The notes under the pieces: generated by a model | Told to the model about the DNA's origin: nothing | What the model saw: the letters and a program-made list of their open reading frames with translations, nothing else | Databases searched by the model: none | NCBI RefSeq assembly: GCF_947179515.1 | Contig: NC_067481.1 | Coordinates: 5,659,570 to 5,723,569, forward strand | Direction of reading: 5' to 3' | Source: Apodemus sylvaticus | Taxonomy: Eukaryota; Chordata; Mammalia; Rodentia; Muridae | DNA length: 64,000 nt | Position numbers and translations under genes: made by a program | Part shown: positions 1 through 15,900 of the stretch, piece after piece | Position numbering within the stretch: the stretch's first letter is position 1 | How the letters are laid out: the number at the start of each line of letters is the position of its first letter

Positions 1-1569
1 AAACCCTGTATCAAAAAATCAAAGTAACTAAATAAATAAGACCAGCCAGGGTTACAGAGTGAGACCCTGCAGACCACAAAGCCACTGCCTGTGTCTAGTC
101 TGTCCTGTATCTCTCAGCAGAAGGTAAGGCTAGGCTGACAGAGGCATCATGGTCACCTTCCTGACAACAGTGGGTGAGGCCAGGAGAGCTCTCGGAGGAT
201 GCGGAACTGTTTGGTGTAGGTTATAGGAAAGAGGAAAAAAGGAAACCCAGAGGTCAGGCCTGAAGCTACAGGTTTCTAAGCTTAGCACTAGGAAGTAGAA
301 GTAGAGATCAGAAGTTCAAGGTTATCTTGTGTTATGCTACAAGCTCAAGGGCAGACGGGGTGAAGACTACTCAGTCAGAGGCAACGGGAGGGAGAGCTGC
401 TTATATGCATGTATTCAGCACATTTCCAGCTACAAACCCAAAGTACTACAAACTTGTGAAGTTTTCATTTTCTCTGCCTATAAAATTGGGTCTAAACAGC
501 TTAAAAATCTTAAAGCTTCTGATGAGATTACAAACTGAGAATGAGATTACAAAGCCACAAAAATCCAAACACTTGCATGCATACTGAGCAGGAAGCACTG
601 TGCTGCCTGTATAGCCATGTCCGTAGCAGAGAACTGGGGGTCAGGTCACTGGGATAACCTGCCCAGTGTAGCAAAGAGCTCTAGTTCTGAAGCCAGGCTT
701 TCAATCCCAAAGTCTAATTCTACAGAAAACCTGAAGTCATCATCATAAGAAATTTATGAAGACATGCCTGGCCTGTAACTTTCTTATTACTACATTTTAA
801 AATTTATGTTTGTATGGTAGAAAGACGTACTCCTGTGTGGAAGTCACATGACAACTTGCAGGAGTTGGTTCTCTTCCACCATGTTAGTTCTGAGGATTAA
901 TTCCAAGTACTCTCGGAGGTATGGGTCTGTACCTACTGATCTATTTGGCTGGCTCAAAAATGAAAAAGAGACAGATTTGACACAACCATTGCTACTCTTC
1001 AGTTACAACATTTTACTGCTGGTTTTCCTGAGATGTATGGAACTACGACATGCAAAATAAAATCATGCACATAGTACAATACCTGGTATATCCACTGCCA
1101 TGAAAATCTGTGCTATTTAAGCTCCTGATGACAGTTTGCTGTGTGGAAGATAAAACTAATCAACGAAAACATCTTGCCATCTCCCTCCCCGCGGGAAAGG
1201 CTAAATACTCAGAAAAATTTTATGATCCACACTTCTCACCCAAGCCCACCATGAGAGGAGAAAAAAAAGACTCAATTGCAGAACTCGAGATGGGGAACCC
1301 GACAATCAGCTGTACCACAAGCCACCCGAGCACTAAACGCATTCACAAAAATTAAAGTAACTACGGCCCAAACTCCATCTGAGCCATAAACGGCAGTGCT
1401 TAACACCACATCAATGAGAAATATCTGATACTCGGAATTAAGAAAGCGAGGAAGGATAGGTTAAAAAACAGGAGGTGCGATCTCGGCGTGGTAGCGGATG
1501 TAAACGTTTATTGTCACAACTGGAGTGCATTCTGACAGGCATTTCAAAAGAATACAGATTCCAACTCAC
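1..1569 (-). other. Mfsd11: Mfsd11 intron 1 (partial; continues beyond the left edge)
   Basis: This is the stretch downstream, on the minus strand, of the donor GTGAGT at 1569-1564. I looked for the second coding exon expected of MFSD11 and did not find it, so it lies outside the window. Positions 1-80 resemble a degraded B1 SINE tail with A-rich sequence. The rest is AT-rich, with no convincing gene and only weak repeat traces. Confidence 0.75.
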
Positions 1570-1665
1570 CGCCACATTTCCACAAGTCTGAAAGGCGGTG
1601 AACATAAACATAAAGGCAACTCCTAAAATAACGATGTTGAAAAGCTTTTTAGATTCCGGGGACAT
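1570..1665 (-). CDS. Mfsd11: Mfsd11 first coding exon (gene partial)
   Basis: The 96-nt segment encodes 32 residues beginning MSPESKKLFNI and ending TCGNVA. This matches the conserved start of MFSD11, an UNC93-like major facilitator superfamily membrane protein. The residues after about position 8 are hydrophobic (ILGVAFMFMFTAFQT) and form the first transmembrane helix of an expected twelve. The ATG is at 1665-1663, and the exon ends in frame at a strong donor, GTGAGT, at 1569-1564. Translation past the donor loses the family match, which confirms the splice. The remaining exons lie to the left of the window. The substrate of the protein is unknown to me. It is transcribed away from Srsf2 and shares its CpG island. 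Confidence 0.93.
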
Positions 1666-2635
1666 TTTGGCTCCGCTTGCTCGGAGGCCAGTAACGGCCC
1701 AGGACAGTCACCTCTTCTCCTCCAGTCGAACCCCTTGACAGTCCTGAGGGAAGAAACCAGATGAGAGAACCACGCAGCCAGACTGCCGATTTCCAGTCCC
1801 GGGATGGGGATCGCGGGCTTAGGGGAAAGCTCTCCCCCCCGGCACAGTCGGGACACTCCAGGGACACGACCTAGTGCAGAGGAGACCCGGGGTCTACCCT
1901 TAGCAGCAGCTCCAGGTGCAGGGGCCGGGATCCAGGGATCCAGGGTAAGGACAAGCAGTAGCCGCGGCTGGGGGTCCAGCCCTCCCCGACTGACTCACAG
2001 CAGGTCAGGAGACCGGTCACCTGACCACAGTGTGGGCGCGTGGCCCGCTGGGAAATGTAGTCCCGTGGCTAGCGCGTACCTTAGGTTTACACTATCCGTA
2101 GCCTCGGGGAGAAGAAAGGCCCCGAGAAGTGAAACCAAGATAGCCCAACCCAGCGAGCCTAAGTCGGAAGCGGCGGGAGAGGGGAACGTGAGGTGGCCCG
2201 GGACACAGGCAAGAGGGAGCACAAGAGCCTTCTCTGACAGGCGGGGCTGAAGGCTGCGCGGAACGGCGCGTGAAGCCCGGGTATTGGCGTGGGGAGGAGG
2301 GCGGAGCCCTGGTGAAGAGCGCTTTCTCTCGCTCCCTCCATAGAATTTAGTTCTTCCCCCTCCCCCCCGCCCTCGCGGGCCTCGCCCACGGGAGAGCATT
2401 TGGCGGGCTTTCTAACTGTCTTCACGGGCCGCTCCCCCTCCCCACAGCAGTGACTGCGCGCTTTCCGCCCGCCCGCCGCGCTGTACGCAGGCGCGCCCGG
2501 GAGGGGCGAGGCGCGCGGCGACGACGTTACGCAACGCGGCGGGATGAGCCAATCAGGAGATTCATTTCCGGGTGGCGCGGGCGCCATTTTGTGAGTGCGG
2601 ATATAAATCCGCGCTGGGGGCCGCCCGCCCGCATA
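1666..2635. promoter_or_regulatory. Divergent Mfsd11/Srsf2 promoter region (CpG island)
   Basis: This GC-rich, CpG-dense interval separates the Mfsd11 start codon (1665, minus) from the Srsf2 start codon (2796, plus). Elements I can see are a ZNF143/THAP11-type motif TGGGAAATGTAGT at 2049-2061 (the family often found at divergent promoters), a CCAAT box at 2549-2553, a GCGCCATTTT YY1-like site at 2581-2590 and a TATAAA at 2602-2607. Srsf2 transcription probably starts about 25-30 bp after the TATA box, near 2630. The Mfsd11 start site and any untranslated first exon cannot be placed from sequence alone. Confidence 0.75.
2602..2607 (+). promoter_or_regulatory. Srsf2: TATA box of Srsf2
   Basis: TATAAA lies inside the sequence GGATATAAATCC, with a CCAAT box 50 bp upstream. 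The spacing suits a start site near 2630, leaving a 5' UTR of about 165 nt before the ATG at 2796. A TATA box within a CpG island fits a highly expressed gene. Confidence 0.7.
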
Positions 2636-2795
2636 GTTGCTGCTCGGGAGTCTTTCCTGTGAGGGTGCTCTGCGACGGCTTCGCGGCTCCCGCCTAACCC
2701 ACGAGGACTGTCGCTGCTGAGAGCCGGAGGGAGCCGCGCTAACTGAGGGCGAGGGCCTGTCCAGGACTTTTGGGTCTCGGCGCCGCTTCGCAGCC

Positions 2796-3157
2796 ATGAG
2801 CTACGGCCGCCCGCCCCCCGATGTGGAGGGCATGACCTCCCTCAAGGTGGACAACCTGACCTACCGCACCTCACCGGACACCCTGAGGCGCGTCTTCGAG
2901 AAGTATGGGCGCGTCGGCGACGTGTACATCCCGCGGGACCGCTACACCAAGGAGTCTCGCGGCTTCGCCTTCGTCCGGTTCCATGACAAGCGCGACGCCG
3001 AAGACGCCATGGACGCCATGGACGGCGCCGTGCTCGACGGCCGCGAGCTGCGGGTGCAGATGGCGCGCTACGGCCGCCCGCCTGACTCGCACCACAGCCG
3101 CCGGGGCCCGCCACCCCGTAGGTACGGCGGCGGCGGCTACGGGCGGCGGAGCCGCAG
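2796..3157 (+). CDS. Srsf2: Srsf2 coding exon 1 (RRM and hinge)
   Basis: It encodes residues 1-120 plus two bases of codon 121 and holds the whole RRM. The donor GTGAGC starts at 3158. The reading frame stays open briefly into the intron (to RRSRR) but then departs from the family sequence. Confidence 0.97.
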
Positions 3158-3698
3158 GTGAGCAGGGCCCAGGGCGGAGCGGGGGGCCGCCGGGCACAAA
3201 GGTACGCGGAGCACGTGGAGCGGGCCCCTCCCTCCCTCGTGGCCGCGGCCGGGCCACTCGGTGCGAGACCCCGCCTCGCGGCGAGGGAAATGGCGCCCGG
3301 CAGCCAGATAATGGCGGCGGGGCGGGTAGAGCGGGCGGGGCGGGACCGACGGCCCGCGGCTCACCCTGTCGCGTCGCTCGCGTTCCCCTCGCAGTCCTCG
3401 GCGCCGCCGACGCAGCCGGTCCCGGAGCCGCAGCCGGTCCAGGTCCCGGAGCCGCTCTCGCTACAGCCGCTCCAAGTCTCGGTCCCGCACTCGCTCGCGC
3501 TCGAGGTCCACCTCCAAGTCCAGATCCGCCCGGAGGTCCAAGTCCAAGTCCTCGTCGGTCTCCAGATCGCGCTCGCGATCCCGGTCTCGGTCGAGATCCA
3601 GAAGCCCTCCGCCCGTGTCGAAGCGAGAGTCCAAGTCTAGGTCGCGGTCCAAGAGCCCACCCAAGTCTCCAGAGGAAGAGGGAGCAGTGTCGTCTTAA
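2796..3698 (+). CDS. Srsf2: Srsf2: serine/arginine-rich splicing factor 2 (SC35), 221 aa
   Basis: Two coding exons, 2796-3157 and 3395-3698, join to 666 nt: 221 codons plus TAA, the usual family length. The protein is a nuclear SR factor that binds exonic enhancers, recruits U1 and U2 components and sits in nuclear speckles. The RRM spans about residues 14-92, with RNP2 around LKVDNL (16-21) and RNP1 RGFAFVRF (55-62). A hinge follows with the RPPD motif near residues 94-97, where human P95 is mutated in leukaemia. A Gly/Arg linker leads into the RS domain (about 117-215), which is almost wholly RS, SR and KS dipeptides. The protein ends EEEGAVSS. The ATG is the first in the mRNA and begins the family-typical MSYGRPPPD. 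The 237-nt intron has donor GTGAGC (3158) and acceptor CTCGCAG (to 3394). The 3' region carries the autoregulatory splice signals listed separately. Confidence 0.98.
3395..3698 (+). CDS. Srsf2: Srsf2 coding exon 2 (RS domain)
   Basis: The acceptor is a C-rich tract ending CTCGCAG at 3394. The exon completes codon 121 as serine, encodes the RS domain and stops at TAA 3696-3698. Its codons use TCC, TCG, CGG and CGC heavily, so other frames stay open by composition. Confidence 0.97.
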
Positions 3699-4729
3699 GA
3701 GCATGGTAATGTCTGCGGGGATCTGAGCCACGCCCTGACTCCCTGGGGTATGGAGTAGGTTTTCTGAGCCGTGTTAGCGTAAAGACTCCTGGTGTTAAGA
3801 GTGCTGCTGCTGCTCTGAAGTTACTCGGCTTTGGGAGTGATGCTCAAGAGGGGTCTGCAGAGAGGATTGTGGAAAGCTTAGATAGTAATGGCTGTGTCAT
3901 GCTGTTTGAGACCTATTAATGAAAATGACTATTTCTTGCTGTTTTTATCCAACGTCTGCATTTTCCCCCTTTAAAGCTGCGGTCTCCTGTTTGATAAAAG
4001 AATATTGGCCAGTATTGCAGATTTTAACTGATTTGGCTGATCCTCCAGGGACCAGTTTCTGTGGGCGTGTATTGGAGCAGGTTTGTCTTTAAATGTTAAA
4101 GATGCACTATCCTCATAGAGAGAAACAATCAGTGCAACTGTTGTACTGACTGGGACTTCTTACTCTAATGGATGTGGCAAAGGAATTGCAATTAAGAAGC
4201 AATGAACTTTTGGAATCCCAAAAGAAAGTTACAGGTATTGATCGCACCGGGTGGGGAAAGGATAGTGTGTCTTTAACTCTAAATTGTTTGGTCCTATTTT
4301 TCTTTTTAAAGGAAAGGGCCCTAAGTAGCTGATTAAGAACATCCTCAACTGCCAAATGTTTCATTTTCAAACATCTTAAAAGTGTAGACTAATATCTGAT
4401 AGCAAGTTTTTGTTTGGATACAGCCCCACCCCTGTCCTCCCTTTTTTTTTTTTTTTTTTTTTAATTCTTTTAAACCCTCCCTTGCCTTTTTCTTTTGCCT
4501 TGGTTATTTGGCCAAGAATCACATACATTCGAACGTACTGGTGGTACCCTTTGGAAAAACTCCCATTTGGGCCTTTAAAAAAAAAACTGAAATGGCCAGG
4601 TGGAACCTTCTGTAACCTACTTGTTTCACCAGAGCCTTAGTAAGTACATGCCTGATACTGAAACCATGTGCACTTTGGTTCCTTTGTAATAGTGGAAAGT
4701 AAACTGAACCTCTTTCTTTTCAAACCTAG

Positions 4730-4835
4730 ATGGATCGGCAAGCGGCTTAACAGAGGACTTTTGGGGAAAGGACCACAAACTCAGTCCAGCGGTCCATGGA
4801 AGAGTCCTTGGAACAAGCAACTGGCTATTAAAAAG
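4730..4835 (+). other. Srsf2: Srsf2 3' UTR cassette (poison) exon
   Basis: This 106-nt segment lies between a good acceptor (pyrimidine-rich, ending CCTAG at 4729) and the weak donor GTTATT at 4836. It is downstream of the stop codon, so inclusion changes mRNA fate and not the protein. The boundaries come from splice-site reading and memory of the human gene. Confidence 0.65.
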
Positions 4836-5346
4836 GTTATTTTGTAACATTTGTCTAACTTTTTACTTGTTTTAATCTGCCTCAGGTGGCAAACTTCATT
4901 TTATGTGCCATTGTGTTGCTGTTATTCAAATTTCTTGTAATTTAGTGAGGTGAGCGACTTCAGATTTCATTATTGGATTGGATATTTGAGGTAAAATTTC
5001 ATTTTTGTTTATAGTGCTGACTTTTTTTGTTTGAAATTAAACAGATTGGTAACCTAATTTGTGGCCTCCTGACTTAATAAGGAAACATGTGCAGCCCTTA
5101 CATACAGCTAAAGATAAAGCTGTTAGCAGATTGACTCAGCATTGCCTTCACTCCTTAAAAATTAAATACCTATTAAAGTTGGTGTAATTTGTTCATATAT
5201 GTTATTTACCTTCAGGTCTAAATGATAATCTGAACCCAAATTTGTATAAAGACTTTTCAGGTGAAAAGACTTAATTTTTTTTTTTTTAAAGGATTGTTTA
5301 CCCGACACAATTCTAATCTCTTCTCTTATGTATTTTTGTGCACTAG

Positions 5347-5790
5347 GCGCAGTTGTGTAGCAGTTGAGTAATGCTGGTTAGCTGTTAAGGTGGCGTGTTG
5401 CAGTGCAGAGTGCTTGGCTGTTTCCTGTTTTCTCCTGATTGCTCCTGTGTAAAGATGCCTTGTCGTGCAGAAACAAATGGCTGTCCAGTTTATTAAAATG
5501 CCTGACAACTGCACTTCCAGTCACCCGGGCCTTGCATATAAATAATGGAGCATACAGTGAGCACATCTAGCTGATGATAAATACACCCCCCCTTCCCTCA
5601 AAAAAAAGCGCAAAATGGTAAATCTGATCATCCTTGTGTTGTGAACTTAAAAAAAAATCAGAAAATGTTAAGGAAGCAAATGGTTTGTAACTTTGTAAGT
5701 ACTTAAAACATGGTGTATCTTTTGCTTATGAATATTCTGTACTATAACCATTGTTTCTGTAGTTTGATTAAAGTGTTTTCTTGGTGTTAG
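5347..5790 (+). other. Srsf2: Srsf2 terminal 3' UTR exon
   Basis: It starts after TTTTTGTGCACTAG and runs to the cleavage region just beyond the poly(A) signal. Removing the terminal intron places a junction more than 1.6 kb (genomic) after the stop. The AT-rich end, with an ATATTCTGTACTATAACC-like stretch near 5730, matches the SRSF2 3' end as I remember it. Confidence 0.65.
5767..5772 (+). terminator. Srsf2: Srsf2 poly(A) signal ATTAAA
   Basis: The ATTAAA variant hexamer is followed within 5 nt by the GT-rich stretch GTGTTTTCTTGGTGTT. Cleavage is expected near 5785-5795, facing the Mettl23 3' end. Confidence 0.75.
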
Positions 5791-5815
5791 CTTTTTTGAG
5801 AATATGTCCTGTTCT

Positions 5816-5821
5816 TTTATT
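5816..5821 (-). terminator. Mettl23: Candidate Mettl23 poly(A) signal
   Basis: TTTATT on the plus strand is AATAAA on the minus strand. It lies about 320 nt after the Mettl23 stop. If used, cleavage near 5800-5795 would put the two convergent 3' ends within a few bases of each other. I see no better AATAAA between it and the stop. Confidence 0.5.
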
Positions 5822-6143
5822 TTCCTCATTTAATCTAAGTCCTGTGCGATTATTTACATTGAATGTTAATGGCCTTGTATAGAAAATATTGAGTTCCCTT
5901 TCCCTCAACAGGAAAATGTGTGGTTGGACTCTTTCCTGGTACTTCAGTGTCAACATGGTCCTACTTTAATGACTGGGAGCAGTCCAAGTCCTTTTCAGTG
6001 TTTAATTCTGTTTATGTTGAATGCTACCCTAGGCATAACATCATAGACATAAGGCCTGCAGAATTGACAATCTTCATATCCATTGAGTTTCCTCAATATA
6101 ATTCATCCAGGTTACTAAGTCCCAGAACAGCTTAAGGTGCAGT

Positions 6144-6312
6144 TCATTCAGAAACTGTCTTTGCAAAGGAGATGATCAGCATTTCAACAGTATGTCTTCC
6201 TGGAAGGGTAGACTCTGCTATATCTTCCTTGTCTGCATCAAAAGACTCCAGAGGAATGTGCACACATTTCATATCCCACTTGTAGAGCAAGCCTTCAAGT
6301 GACCAGTCAGCA
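6144..6312 (-). CDS. Mettl23: Mettl23 coding exon 5 and stop
   Basis: It starts after CTTTTAAG and encodes ADWSLEGLLYKWDMKCVH through MLIISFAKTVSE, then TGA at 6146-6144. The last residues are discussed as a possible one-base frame change. Confidence 0.94.
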
Positions 6313-9300
6313 CTTAAAAGAAATAAATTGTTTTATGATTTTATGTATTTTCTGTTTTAATGTACTTTTGTTATAAAGCCGCCAGTAAATTGTCCATACT
6401 CACCTTCTGACCTGGTATGTGGACCAAAATTGAACTTTTGGGTTCTTCTGCATCAGAAAGTACACTGTGGCTAAAATGCTTTCAAAGTCTGGGGAGGGGG
6501 TAAGGTTTTAAGTGAACTTTATAAGACAGACACATCTGTTCAAGACTGTTATATAAGTTATACTCACCTTCTGGTTCAAAGAACACGTCAGATCCAAGAA
6601 TGATGTCTTGTGGTGGCAAGGACAGAATGTCCTTTGATATGTGGCCCCATGTCAGTCCTACAACTTGCACCTGTGGCAGGTTATTCATCTGGCAACTTCG
6701 CCAACAGATGTCCAGACAGTGAGGAAACTCTGAGCTGTCAGATAATACTACTTTTGCACCACATTTAGCGGCCAAAATCCCTGGAAGGCTCACTCCAGCT
6801 CCAATCTAAATAAAAAGGGTATTTAAGAATAGTTTTTCCATCCCAAATGAGAGTTTGCATGTTCTAGGTATGAGATCTTCAAAGCTGGGACTAAAGGTTG
6901 CTAAGGAGAAAGTGCTTGTTTCAAATTTAAAGGGCTTCTACTTCCATATTAAAACTTGTGATACTCCCTACCGTAGTTTCCAGTCTTGTAGGGTATGAAA
7001 GAGAAAAGCACCTGGATGCATGTAGTACCAGAAAAGGTGACTTGCATTATTAGCCACTTAGCCACTAACTGGTATTCCCTTTACAGCTAAAGTTTCCAGG
7101 CTGTCATTTAAGTAATCTTAAAAACGAAACTTCGACAAACTAACTGATTAGCTGCATGAAAGCACAGCAAATATAACCCAGTGTTCTGCTAACTGGTTAC
7201 CTCTAAGACAGCTTTGCCTGGCAGAGATCTTCTGTGAAACCACAGGTACTGGGCCAGGACTACAGCACAGGGCCAAACATACATCCCATACTGGACATGC
7301 AGGACCTGCAAAGAAAATCATTGACATACATTGAGAATCAGGACTAGAATATTTGGACTAGAGTATACACTGTACATACTACATACTAGACGATGATATG
7401 CAAAAATGGGTATCTGGTTATGCAAAAATGGGTATCTGGTTAGTAATAAAGGCTACAATAAAGCAAGATGATGTTAAGTGTAGCAGCAGGAGACAGGGTT
7501 GCCCAAACAAGTGTCTTTAGTCTGACTACAGCGGTAAGTGGGAGATTGGAATTTTATTGGCCATTTCAAAGTACAAGAGGATACTGGAAGGTTTCTTCTA
7601 AACCAAAATTGGCTATCTTTTTTGCATTTACCTTGTTAGAGGTGGGGGCATATGGGGAAGTCAGAGGACACTTGGTCTCTTGTAGCTTAGCCTGGTCTAC
7701 AGAACCAAGTCCAGGACAGCCACAGCTAGGCTTGAAACCCCTCAAAACAGCAACAAACAAGCTTCCTGTGAAGCTGTATGACAGAATGTAACTCACAGCT
7801 TTTCCAGCTGTATCCTGCAACTTTCTGAGAATCTGACAAGACTAGAAACATGTCAACACCCTTAGGATCTATTGTAAAGTTTCCTTTGACCCTGTAGCAT
7901 ATGGTTTTGGCACCATCATTGTAATCCTATCCAATGCACTACACTAATCACCCTATGGTCTTATTTACTAAAACAAGTCTCTTAGAAATTCTTTAAACAA
8001 TTTAACTTCAGATGTTACCAAATCATGCATATGGCTATTAAGACACTTAAATGCAGTATTCTGACTTAGGAAGCCTGTGCCCTATGCCTTCTGTGTCTTT
8101 TTCCTAAGTGTTAACTCCCAAAGTTAACCGGGCTGTGGTGGCGCATGCCTGTAATACCAGCACTCTGGGAGGCAGAGGCAGGCGGATTTCTGAGTTAGAG
8201 GCCAGCCTAGTCTACAGAGTGAGTTCCAGGACAGCCAGAGCTATACAGAGAAACCCTGTCTCGAAAAAACCAAATCCAAAAAACAACTCCCAAACTTAAA
8301 TCTAGGTTATAATTATTATCTTCTAACTCCGCTTCACACTGATTTGTCCTGGAATATTTTTCTGCAGTACACATCCAAGAATCTGTAATGGTAGAGGCTG
8401 CTGGGAGGGAGGAGGTATACACTTTTAATCCCAACACTCCATAAACAGAGGCATGCTGATCTCAATTGAGTCCAGACTGGTCCACTGAGTGAGTTCCACA
8501 ATAACCAGGGATACATATAGAAACTCTTTCTCAACAAAATCTCTGCTTCACTTGTGTAGAAGTCTGGAAAAAACGCGGACCGCTATAGGTGGCAGCATAG
8601 GGTTGTACTTTCTGCCCCCCCTACTACTGCAAGGAACACCTACCTATCTACCTATGGGCCAGCTGCTTACAACAGGAAACTCCTTTGTAAAACCGACTGT
8701 CTGGGAAGAGTTCTTACTCAGGTTTAGGGTAGGTATGAGCTCGTGGGAACAAGCCAGTGCCGACGTATAAAACTTTATTGGAGTGTTGGAGACAGGAATC
8801 CCTGGTCCCCAAACTTAAACCAAGAAAAGGTTATGGAGTTAGGTATAAACTCAAACACACAACTTTGACCTAGCATGTATGGATCTTGGGTTCGAGCCCC
8901 AGCACTGCCTAAGTCGGCTTGGTGGTGCACACCTGTAACCGTAAGCAGGAAGCAGGGATTCAAATTCAAAGTCTGCCTGAGCTCAGAAATAAAACGGGGA
9001 GTTAGGCATGTCGCTCAGTGGTGGAGCTCTTTCCTAACAGGCAGAGGTTCGATCAAGAGCACCCAGAGGTTTGTGTGGGTGGGGAGGCGGTGTTAGATAT
9101 ATTGAGATAGGCTTCCAAAAAGTTCAAAGTTAGCATCACAGGACAGGATAGCCACTTTGCTGGTAAAATTCAGTGTCCTTCCTGGCATGGTCCCTAAATG
9201 TATCACTGCAGCATATTCAATCCCTCACCGGGCTTCGTACCAGACCTGGTGCTAATGAACGAAGCCGAAAACTGAAGGATTCCCACTCTCAACGCTCCAA

Positions 9301-9421
9301 CCATGGGGCGCTTCCACGTGGGTGCCGCTGCACGCACCTGCGGGACGCGAACCTCCAGCACCGCCCCGTCGCCTCCGGGACCTGGCTCGTCCCGGAACCG
9401 AAAGCGCCGGGCCCCGGCCAT
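6144..9421 (-). CDS. Mettl23: Mettl23: class I methyltransferase-like 23, 226 aa
   Basis: Five coding exons (9421-9338, 7305-7201, 6805-6568, 6488-6404, 6312-6144) join to 681 nt, 226 aa plus TGA. METTL23 belongs to the METTL21-like class I SAM-dependent methyltransferases and has been reported to methylate histone H3 Arg17. Loss in humans causes intellectual disability. The SAM motif I is AVLEIGAGVSLPG at about residues 60-72, the acidic strand-2 end is VVLSDSSE, and the post-I region holds DIILGSDVFFEPE near residues 130-142. All exon phases agree. The first in-frame ATG (9421) gives MAGARRFRFRDEP. A second in-frame ATG in exon 2 (residue 36, MYVWPCAVV) would give 191 aa, close to the short human form. 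The C-terminus reads FAKTVSE and differs from the FAKDSL I remember for human. Mettl23 is head to head with Jmjd6 and tail to tail with Srsf2. Confidence 0.95.
6404..6488 (-). CDS. Mettl23: Mettl23 coding exon 4
   Basis: 85 nt encoding DFESILATVYFLMQKNPK and on to TYQVRS. The acceptor is a C-rich tract ending CCCCAG and the donor is GTGAGT at 6403. Confidence 0.95.
6568..6805 (-). CDS. Mettl23: Mettl23 coding exon 3 (SAM-binding core)
   Basis: It encodes residues 64-142 plus one base. The acceptor is TTTATTTAG and the donor GTGAGT at 6567. It carries IGAGVSLPG, LSDSSEFPHC and the SDVFFEPE strand. Confidence 0.96.
7201..7305 (-). CDS. Mettl23: Mettl23 coding exon 2
   Basis: Exactly 35 codons (residues 29-63), from VLHVQYGMYVWP to GKAVLE. 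The acceptor ends TTTGCAG and the donor is GTAACC at 7200. It is shorter than a typical open-frame call but clear from the protein match. Confidence 0.95.
7306..9337 (-). other. Mettl23: Mettl23 intron 1
   Basis: It contains a diverged B1-like stretch near 7640-7750, a clear B1 (8128-8284), a second diverged B1 (about 8385-8540), and tRNA-derived ID/B4-like fragments near 8865-8960 and 9000-9075. No other coding signal is seen. Confidence 0.7.
8128..8284 (+). mobile_element. B1 SINE with target-site duplication
   Basis: Full-length B1 running from CCGGGCTGTGGTGGCGCA to CTGTCTCG plus an A-rich tail. The flanks 8113-8127 and 8285-8299 are 15-bp direct repeats with one mismatch (AACTCCCAAASTTAA). 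Confidence 0.92.
9338..9421 (-). CDS. Mettl23: Mettl23 coding exon 1
   Basis: It encodes residues 1-28, rich in Arg and Gly and ending VLEVRVPQ. The donor is GTGCGT from 9337. The frame is open upstream to a non-ATG codon at 9451, but 9421 is the first ATG in frame. Confidence 0.88.
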
Positions 9422-15688
<6,267 letters not shown>

Positions 15689-15900
15689 CCACACGTGGCC
15701 GCTGTCGGCAAGGATGTGCTCGCTGCAAGGCGGGGGCAGGCCTGCGCCCAGAGAGCAAGGGCTCCGAAGGGACTTGGTAGTATTTGGTACAGTGGCTTTT
15801 CTCTGTGGTCGTGTCTTAGGGGCAAAGGTGTGTGGAAGGTGCCAATGAAACCCTTTACATATTTAATAAAAACGAATAAATTTTATATTGTGGACAGCTT
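15689..15900 (+). terminator. Jmjd6: Jmjd6 3' UTR with two AATAAA signals
   Basis: A short 3' UTR with AATAAA at 15865-15870 and again at 15875-15880, followed by a T-rich stretch. Cleavage is expected near 15890-15900. Confidence 0.75.

Larger units (their letters stand above)
3699..5790 (+). other. Srsf2: Srsf2 3' UTR region with alternative introns
   Basis: A donor (ATG|GTAATG, at 3706) lies only 8 nt after the stop codon. A candidate cassette exon follows at 4730-4835, with acceptor TTTTCAAACCTAG and donor GTTATT. A terminal acceptor follows a long pyrimidine tract, ending TGCACTAG at 5346. Established knowledge of SC35: high protein levels promote splicing here, so exon junctions end up downstream of the stop and the mRNA is destroyed by nonsense-mediated decay. 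The intron-retained form is the stable one. No protein-coding signal is seen between 3699 and 5790. Confidence 0.8.

Noticed and set aside
2159..2797. 212-codon minus-strand open frame upstream of Srsf2
   Set aside because: It starts on the complement of the Srsf2 ATG region and lies wholly in the CpG island. It is Arg/Pro/Ser-rich as expected of GC-rich DNA and has no domain or splice context.
3300..3400. A microRNA like human miR-636 at the Srsf2 intron 1 acceptor
   Set aside because: The human hairpin overlaps this acceptor, but the mature sequence as I remember it is not present here and I could not find a convincing hairpin.
2871..3731. 286-codon antisense frame and 273-codon second frame across Srsf2
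   Set aside because: They are shadows of the RS codons. The Arg/Gly/Pro composition mirrors TCC/CGG repeats, and they cross the real intron without splice signals.
9000..9075. A tRNA gene
   Set aside because: It has A-box and B-box-like parts (GCTCAGTGGTGGAGC, GGTTCGATC) but no cloverleaf I can pair. It is better explained as an ID/B4-type SINE fragment.
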